Shown here: positions 6,530 to 10,227 of the stretch, piece after piece
How positions within the stretch are numbered: position 1 is the first letter of the stretch
Layout of the letters: each line of letters opens with the position of its first letter
NCBI GenBank assembly: GCA_029256365.1
Contig: JAQSYB010000039.1
Span: 1 to 10,227, forward strand
Source of the DNA: Clostridia bacterium
Lineage (GTDB): Bacteria; Bacillota; Clostridia; Lutisporales; Lutisporaceae
Direction of reading: 5' to 3'
Length of the DNA: 10,227 nucleotides
Notes under the pieces: generated by a model
Database searches by the model: none
The model's input: only the letters and a program-made list of their open reading frames with translations
Told to the model about the DNA's origin: nothing
Made by a program: the position numbers and the translations under genes

Positions 6530-7606
6530 TTGACGAATATATTATTTAGAGCGGATGGAAGTCCCAATATTGGAATGGGACACATAATTAGGTGCCTGTC
6601 ACTTGCCAATGAATTTAGAAAACAGGGATGTAAGGTAAAGTTTATAAGCAGATACTCGGAAGGTATTGAGAAGATTAAGGAATGCAAATTTGATGTAATT
6701 GAACTAAATTTAGAGGATGTAAAAAGCTCTTATTGCCAGAGTCTAGAAAAAAATGATGGGAATAAGGACCATCTATCTATGGAAGGTGTAATAATTAGCA
6801 ATATAGCTGATATTGAAAAACCTGACCTATTAATAGTTGATAGCTATAACGTAACTTATGATTATTTAAATAACTTGAAACAAAAAATAAGAAGGCTTGC
6901 ATACATTGATGATATAAATGCTTTTGATTATCCGGTAGATGTGTTAATTAATGGAAACATAACAGGTGCTTTTCTAAATTATAATAGGCATAATGATGAA
7001 GAGTTAATGCTGTTGGGAATAGAATATAATTTAATCGGTGAAGAATTTAAGAATCTTAACAAAAGAGCTCTGCGATCAAAGGTAAAAAATATAATGATTA
7101 CAACAGGTGGTGCAGATAAATACAATTTTACAGCAAAGCTTTTGGAAATGTTAATAGAAAATGAAATTAACAAGAATATGACCCTTAAGGTAATAATAGG
7201 TCCAAGTTTTACGAACAAGGATGAATTATATGAGCTAGCCATGAGTCAATCGAACATTATTCTATATGAAAATGTAAAAAGAATGTCCGAAATAATGCAA
7301 GACTCTGATATAGCGATATCATCAGGTGGAAGCACACTTTACGAGCTTTGTGCATGTGGGACCCCAACTCTCTCATTTATTTTAGCTGACAATCAATATG
7401 ATCTCGTAAAAAAGCTAGATGAATTAGGGTATGTTATAAATTTAGGATGGTATAATGAAATTCATCAACAGGATCTAATTCATCAACTAAATACATTATG
7501 CAATAACTATGAACAACGTAGTGCAATCAGCAATCATATGCAATTATTAGTAGATGGCAATGGAACAAGAAGGATAGTGGAGCAGATATTAAATTATTGC
7601 TTATGA
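6530..7606 (+). CDS. pseG: UDP-2,4-diacetamido-2,4,6-trideoxy-beta-L-altropyranose hydrolase, PseG
   Basis: Fourth step (EC 3.6.1.57): removes UDP from the PseH product to give the free 6-deoxy sugar used by PseI. The 358-residue protein has the family's start ILFRADGSPNIGMGHIIRC (4-22), where H18 corresponds to the catalytic histidine near the N-terminus of Campylobacter PseG, and R7 and D9 are also conserved. VDSYNV (103-108) and YIDD (125-128) follow. The C-terminal half is a GT28/MurG-like nucleotide-binding domain with ITTGGAD (190-196) and SSGGSTLYELCACGTP (264-279). It starts at TTG 6530: no other start is possible before an in-frame stop, and the conserved motif begins right there. 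PseG is often fused to PseH; here they are separate and separated by pseI. The 58 bases between pseI and pseG hold only the ribosome binding site. A terminator follows the gene. Confidence 0.92.
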   Translation: MTNILFRADGSPNIGMGHIIRCLSLANEFRKQGCKVKFISRYSEGIEKIKECKFDVIELNLEDVKSSYCQSLEKNDGNKDHLSMEGVIISNIADIEKPDLLIVDSYNVTYDYLNNLKQKIRRLAYIDDINAFDYPVDVLINGNITGAFLNYNRHNDEELMLLGIEYNLIGEEFKNLNKRALRSKVKNIMITTGGADKYNFTAKLLEMLIENEINKNMTLKVIIGPSFTNKDELYELAMSQSNIILYENVKRMSEIMQDSDIAISSGGSTLYELCACGTPTLSFILADNQYDLVKKLDELGYVINLGWYNEIHQQDLIHQLNTLCNNYEQRSAISNHMQLLVDGNGTRRIVEQILNYCL

Positions 7607-7652
7607 AAAAGTAAAGTCGATTATTTTGACAGGATATGAAAAGTCATTTTTT

Positions 7653-7684
7653 AAATCATATTATTAAAGATATGATTTTTTTTT
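7653..7684 (+). terminator. Intrinsic terminator after pseG
   Basis: AAATCATA (7653-7660) pairs exactly with TATGATTT (7671-7678); two more pairs (T7661-A7670, T7662-G7669) leave a six-base loop ATTAAA. The right arm runs into nine T (7676-7684). The stem is AT-rich, so it may be leaky. It overlaps the sigma-28 promoter of the next operon. Confidence 0.65.
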
Positions 7685-7692
7685 GCCGATAA
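7665..7692 (+). promoter_or_regulatory. Sigma-28 (SigD/FliA) promoter for flaG-fliD-fliS
   Basis: TAAA at 7665-7668 and GCCGATAA at 7685-7692 are separated by 16 bases. The known sigma-28 consensus is TAAA, about 15 bases, GCCGATAA (GCCGATAT in Bacillus), so the -10 box is a perfect match. Transcription would begin around 7699-7700, giving a leader of some 37 bases before flaG. Sigma-28 drives late flagellar genes after hook completion, which fits flaG, fliD and fliS. The -35 element lies in the loop and right shoulder of the upstream terminator hairpin and the T-run lies in the spacer. Confidence 0.82.
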
Positions 7693-7724
7693 TTATATAT
7701 AAGAATAGGTGCGTAAGTTTAAGT

Positions 7725-7731
7725 GGAGGGG
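7725..7731 (+). promoter_or_regulatory. Ribosome binding site that fixes the flaG start
   Basis: GGAGGGG sits five bases ahead of ATG 7737. A longer in-frame reading from TTG 7683 would begin inside the sigma-28 promoter and upstream of the expected transcript start, so it is excluded. Confidence 0.8.
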
Positions 7732-7736
7732 TGTAT

Positions 7737-8108
7737 ATGAAAATTGGACTATCAAATATGAATAGTATGAGTGTACAAGAGACAAAACAAATGCAGAATG
7801 CAATGAATAGCATGGTTGAATTTCCCAATGGCCAGAAGGTCAATGAAGACCAATATGGCGATATGGATGTAGAGAATAAGAACAATGTAGATGTGCTAGA
7901 AAACTCTGTGAAACAGGCAAACAAAGAATTAGAGTTTTATGACAAGATGATTGAAAGAGTTGTCCACGAAAAAACTCATACGATTATGTATATTTTGAAA
8001 GACACCATAACAAATGAAGTGATTAGAGAGTTTCCACCAAGAAAGATTCAGGATATGATTGCAAAAATGTGGGAGATGGCAGGAATTCTCGTTGATGAGA
8101 GGAGGTAA
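7737..8108 (+). CDS. flaG: Flagellar protein FlaG
   Basis: A 123-residue FlaG-family protein. FlaG is a small protein encoded beside fliD and affects filament length or stability; its exact action is poorly known. The first 55 residues are polar and Asn/Met-rich, probably disordered. The FlaG domain covers about 58-122: ANKELEFYDK (61-70), VVHEKTHTIMYILKD (75-89), then the family signature VIREFPPRKIQDMIAKM (95-111) and GILVDERR (116-123). The protein has no cysteine, as is usual for extracellular flagellar proteins. It is the first gene after the sigma-28 promoter, and the fliD ribosome binding site is built into its last codons, so the two are tightly coupled. Confidence 0.9.
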   Translation: MKIGLSNMNSMSVQETKQMQNAMNSMVEFPNGQKVNEDQYGDMDVENKNNVDVLENSVKQANKELEFYDKMIERVVHEKTHTIMYILKDTITNEVIREFPPRKIQDMIAKMWEMAGILVDERR

Positions 8109-8113
8109 GACAA

Positions 8114-10015
8114 ATGAGCAGCAATATCTCAAGTATGTTAAATAATAAGATTAGATTTTCTGGCATGGCATCAGGACTGGATACGGAAAGTATTATATCG
8201 CAATTGATGAATGTAGAAAAAATGAAGGTTGACAAAGTTAAACAACAAAAACAAGCTTTGGAATGGAAAAAGGATAGCTATCGGAATATAACAAATTTAC
8301 TTAGATCCTTTAAGGATGATTATTTTAATATACTTAAACCAGAAAGCAACATGAGGTCTGCAAATACTTATATTTCAAATACAGCAGCATCAAGTGCCTC
8401 GGATGTAGCAACTGCAACAGCAAATTCATCGGCGATCAGTACAACTCATCAGATATCAGTAACCTCCTTGGCAACGGCAGCAAAGGTTACAAGCACGGGT
8501 GTTGTGACATCGGCCTTGGAAAGCAACGGTGCTATAACTGATTTTAATTTTGGAGCAGGAAAGACATTTTCAATAAACCTTAATGGTGTTGTAAAGTCTA
8601 TTACAGTGACTGGTGATTTTTCTGGGGATGCTTCTCCAATAGAATCGCTTAAAACAAGTTTGCAGAATTCTATCGATAATGCATTTGGAGCGGGAAAAAT
8701 AGCAATAGGGTTTTCTGCAGTAGATAATACCATTGAGTTTTCGACTGCTGATGGAAGAATAACACTTACTGGTTCAGCGGGTGGTGCTCTAGAGCAAATG
8801 AACATTGCCTCAGGAAGTTCGAATAGGCTTAACGCTAACACCTATCTAAGCAGCTTAAACATACAAGGCGGCTTATCAGGGGTTCTAGAGTTTTCTATTA
8901 ACGGACAAAATTTTTCCTTTGATACAACAACAAAAACATTAAATGATCTAATAAGGGAGGTAAACAGTAGTGCTGCTAATGTGACACTTGGTTACAGCGA
9001 GATTACTGATTCCTTCACCTTGACATCAAAACAACTAGGCGCAGGAGAGACAATAACAATAGCAAATACAACTGGGAATTTTTTTGGCGCAGGCAGCGCT
9101 ATTAAGATAGGAAACACATCTGTAAGCAATGGCACCGATGCGAAGTTTGACTTAGATGGTGTAATTGGAATAACAAGAAGCAGCAATGAATTTAGTATAG
9201 ATGGTGTTTCGTACAAGCTTCTAAAGGAAGGAGCAAGTGCTAGCATCAGTATCAGTAAAAATGTTGATGAAGCCTATAAGAAGATTACAAACTTTATTGG
9301 TAAATATAATGAAATAGTAGATAAATTAAATGGTGAATATACACAGAGCAAAAACAGAAACTACCTACCTCTTACAGATGAACAGAGGGAGGTTATGAGT
9401 GAATCTGATATAGAGAAATGGGAAGCCAAAGCAAAAGAAGGGCTCCTGAAAGGTGATAGTATTCTAAATGGTGTTGTCAGTAATATGCGATATGCAATTA
9501 GTGAGAGTATAACAGGGGTTTCTAAAAGTCTATCAGCTATTGGTATAAAGTCTACAAGCTATTTAGACAAAGGGAAGCTTTTTATCGATGAGGTCAAGCT
9601 GAAAGAAGCACTGCAAAATTCACCAGAGGAAGTAATGAATATTTTCTCAAAAGAATCAGATATCGGTTATTCTAGAGATTTAAGTTCAGCACAAAAAAAA
9701 GAGAGATATGAGGAAAGTGGAATAATCAATCGACTCTATGATATTATAGAAGAGAATATTAGTACGATAAGAAACACGAATGGCAAAAAGGGCGCCCTGC
9801 TTGAAAAAGCGGGCTTAGCAGGGGATGTTTCAGAGTTCAAAAACCTACTATCAGAAGAGATTGATAACAAAAGTGATTTGATATTAACATTAAATGATAA
9901 GCTATATAAGAAAGAAAACTTTTACTATGCTAAGTTTTCTGCCTTAGAAAAAGCAATGAGTCAGATGAACAGTCAATCATCATGGCTTGCACAACAGTTC
10001 GGTGGGGGAGCATAA
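8114..10015 (+). CDS. fliD: Flagellar filament cap protein FliD (HAP2)
   Basis: A 633-residue hook-associated protein 2, which forms the cap at the filament tip and folds exported flagellin into place. The N-terminal FliD_N domain (about 13-115) has the hallmark FSGMASGLDTESIISQLM (15-32) followed by a coiled-coil helix to about 72. The middle is rich in Ser, Thr, Asn and Gly and seems to hold two flagellin-hook IN-type modules, about 151-220 (from FSINLNGVV) and 260-318 (from FSINGQNFSFD). FliD_C covers about 345-625, with LPLTDEQREVMSESDIEKWE (418-437), GLLKGDS (443-449) and a terminal coiled coil ending in MSQMNSQSSWLAQQFG (615-630). It is longer than Bacillus FliD (about 500) because of the middle region. 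No cysteine is present. AGGAGG at 8100-8105 lies eight bases before ATG. The cap domain is surface exposed and often variable. Confidence 0.95.
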   Translation: MSSNISSMLNNKIRFSGMASGLDTESIISQLMNVEKMKVDKVKQQKQALEWKKDSYRNITNLLRSFKDDYFNILKPESNMRSANTYISNTAASSASDVATATANSSAISTTHQISVTSLATAAKVTSTGVVTSALESNGAITDFNFGAGKTFSINLNGVVKSITVTGDFSGDASPIESLKTSLQNSIDNAFGAGKIAIGFSAVDNTIEFSTADGRITLTGSAGGALEQMNIASGSSNRLNANTYLSSLNIQGGLSGVLEFSINGQNFSFDTTTKTLNDLIREVNSSAANVTLGYSEITDSFTLTSKQLGAGETITIANTTGNFFGAGSAIKIGNTSVSNGTDAKFDLDGVIGITRSSNEFSIDGVSYKLLKEGASASISISKNVDEAYKKITNFIGKYNEIVDKLNGEYTQSKNRNYLPLTDEQREVMSESDIEKWEAKAKEGLLKGDSILNGVVSNMRYAISESITGVSKSLSAIGIKSTSYLDKGKLFIDEVKLKEALQNSPEEVMNIFSKESDIGYSRDLSSAQKKERYEESGIINRLYDIIEENISTIRNTNGKKGALLEKAGLAGDVSEFKNLLSEEIDNKSDLILTLNDKLYKKENFYYAKFSALEKAMSQMNSQSSWLAQQFGGGA

Positions 10016-10017
10016 GA

Positions 10018-10026
10018 GAGGTGAGG
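10018..10026 (+). promoter_or_regulatory. Ribosome binding site supporting the long fliS start
   Basis: GAGGTGAGG ends six bases before ATG 10033. It supports initiation here, giving a FliS with an unusually long N-terminus; the next in-frame ATG (10177) falls inside the conserved motif and is not a plausible start. Confidence 0.7.
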
Positions 10027-10032
10027 TAAAAA

Positions 10033-10227
10033 ATGGCGATACAAAATGATTTATACAATCAATTCCAAAGGAATAAAATAAACACCCAAGTAACAGAGAT
10101 TGAATTAAAGACAAACCATATAAGCAGCCCTACATCTGTGAACAAGAATAATGTACATGAGCATTATCAACAAAATATGGTGAATACTTCTTCGCCGCAA
10201 GAACTTACACTAATGCTATATAATGGT
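10033..10227 (+). CDS. fliS: Flagellar export chaperone FliS (5' part)
   Basis: The first 65 codons of fliS, cut by the window edge. FliS is a cytoplasmic helical chaperone that binds the C-terminus of flagellin, prevents early polymerisation and brings it to the export gate through FlhA. Recognition rests on HYQQNMVNTSSPQELTLMLY (44-63) followed by NG, the classic N-terminal FliS sequence. In most FliS proteins this motif begins within about ten residues of the start. Here some 43 residues precede it, and they contain LYNQFQRNKINTQ (7-19), which resembles the motif itself. The gene starts 17 bases after fliD with a strong ribosome binding site and shares the flaG-fliD operon. The family is clear despite truncation; the extension is the odd part. 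Confidence 0.85.
   Translation, partial: MAIQNDLYNQFQRNKINTQVTEIELKTNHISSPTSVNKNNVHEHYQQNMVNTSSPQELTLMLYNG

Noticed and set aside
7626..7656. Perfect TTGACA as a sigma-A -35 box upstream of flaG
   Set aside because: The best -10 candidate (TTAAAT at 7651-7656) is poor and 19 bases away, and any transcript would run straight into the terminator hairpin.
8449..8841. Open frame of about 130 codons on the - strand within fliD
   Set aside because: Its low-complexity sequence mirrors fliD codon pattern, it has no recognisable domain, and fliD on the + strand is certain.
1..10227. Mobile elements, CRISPR arrays, tRNA or rRNA genes
   Set aside because: No transposase, regular repeat array, terminal inverted repeat or structured RNA gene was seen on either strand; gene spacing is that of continuous flagellar operons.

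Overview
The window is about 10.2 kb of AT-rich, purine-biased DNA with every supported gene on the + strand. Low G+C, strong GGAGG-type ribosome binding sites, a SigD/sigma-28 promoter and clostridial-style FliD and FliS proteins point to a motile Gram-positive of the class Clostridia. The exact genus cannot be read from the sequence. It looks like part of a chromosomal flagellar region: a flagellin-glycosylation cluster followed by late (filament) flagellar genes.

Region 1 (2-1895) holds the 3' end of an unrecognised gene, a small unrecognised helical protein, and a Maf-type (DUF115/MAF_flag10) flagellin glycosyltransferase. The three overlap one another and are probably translationally coupled.

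Region 2 (1897-7606) encodes all six steps from UDP-GlcNAc to CMP-pseudaminic acid, in the order pseB, pseC, a cytidylyltransferase in the pseF position, pseH, pseI, pseG. The reaction order is PseB (4,6-dehydratase/5-epimerase), PseC (aminotransferase), PseH (N-acetyltransferase), PseG (UDP-sugar hydrolase), PseI (synthase), then the cytidylyltransferase. The Maf protein upstream is the natural candidate to move pseudaminic acid onto flagellin Ser/Thr. The cytidylyltransferase is of the SpsF type rather than the classical proteobacterial PseF type. A hairpin/T-tract between pseH and pseI may end or attenuate transcription, so pseI-pseG may be partly separate.

Region 3 (7653-10227) starts with an intrinsic terminator for the pse genes, interleaved with a near-consensus sigma-28 promoter (TAAA-N16-GCCGATAA). 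It continues with flaG, fliD (filament cap) and the 5' part of fliS (flagellin export chaperone), which runs off the end. The fliS product has an unusual N-terminal extension that seems to repeat the family's N-terminal motif.

Together the genes would make the activated sugar, attach it to flagellin in the cytoplasm, escort flagellin to the export gate and cap the growing filament. No tRNA, rRNA, CRISPR array, insertion sequence or phage gene was seen. The system as a whole is a known type. The less described parts are the two small genes coupled to maf, the SpsF-type enzyme substitution, the terminator/promoter overlap and the FliS extension.
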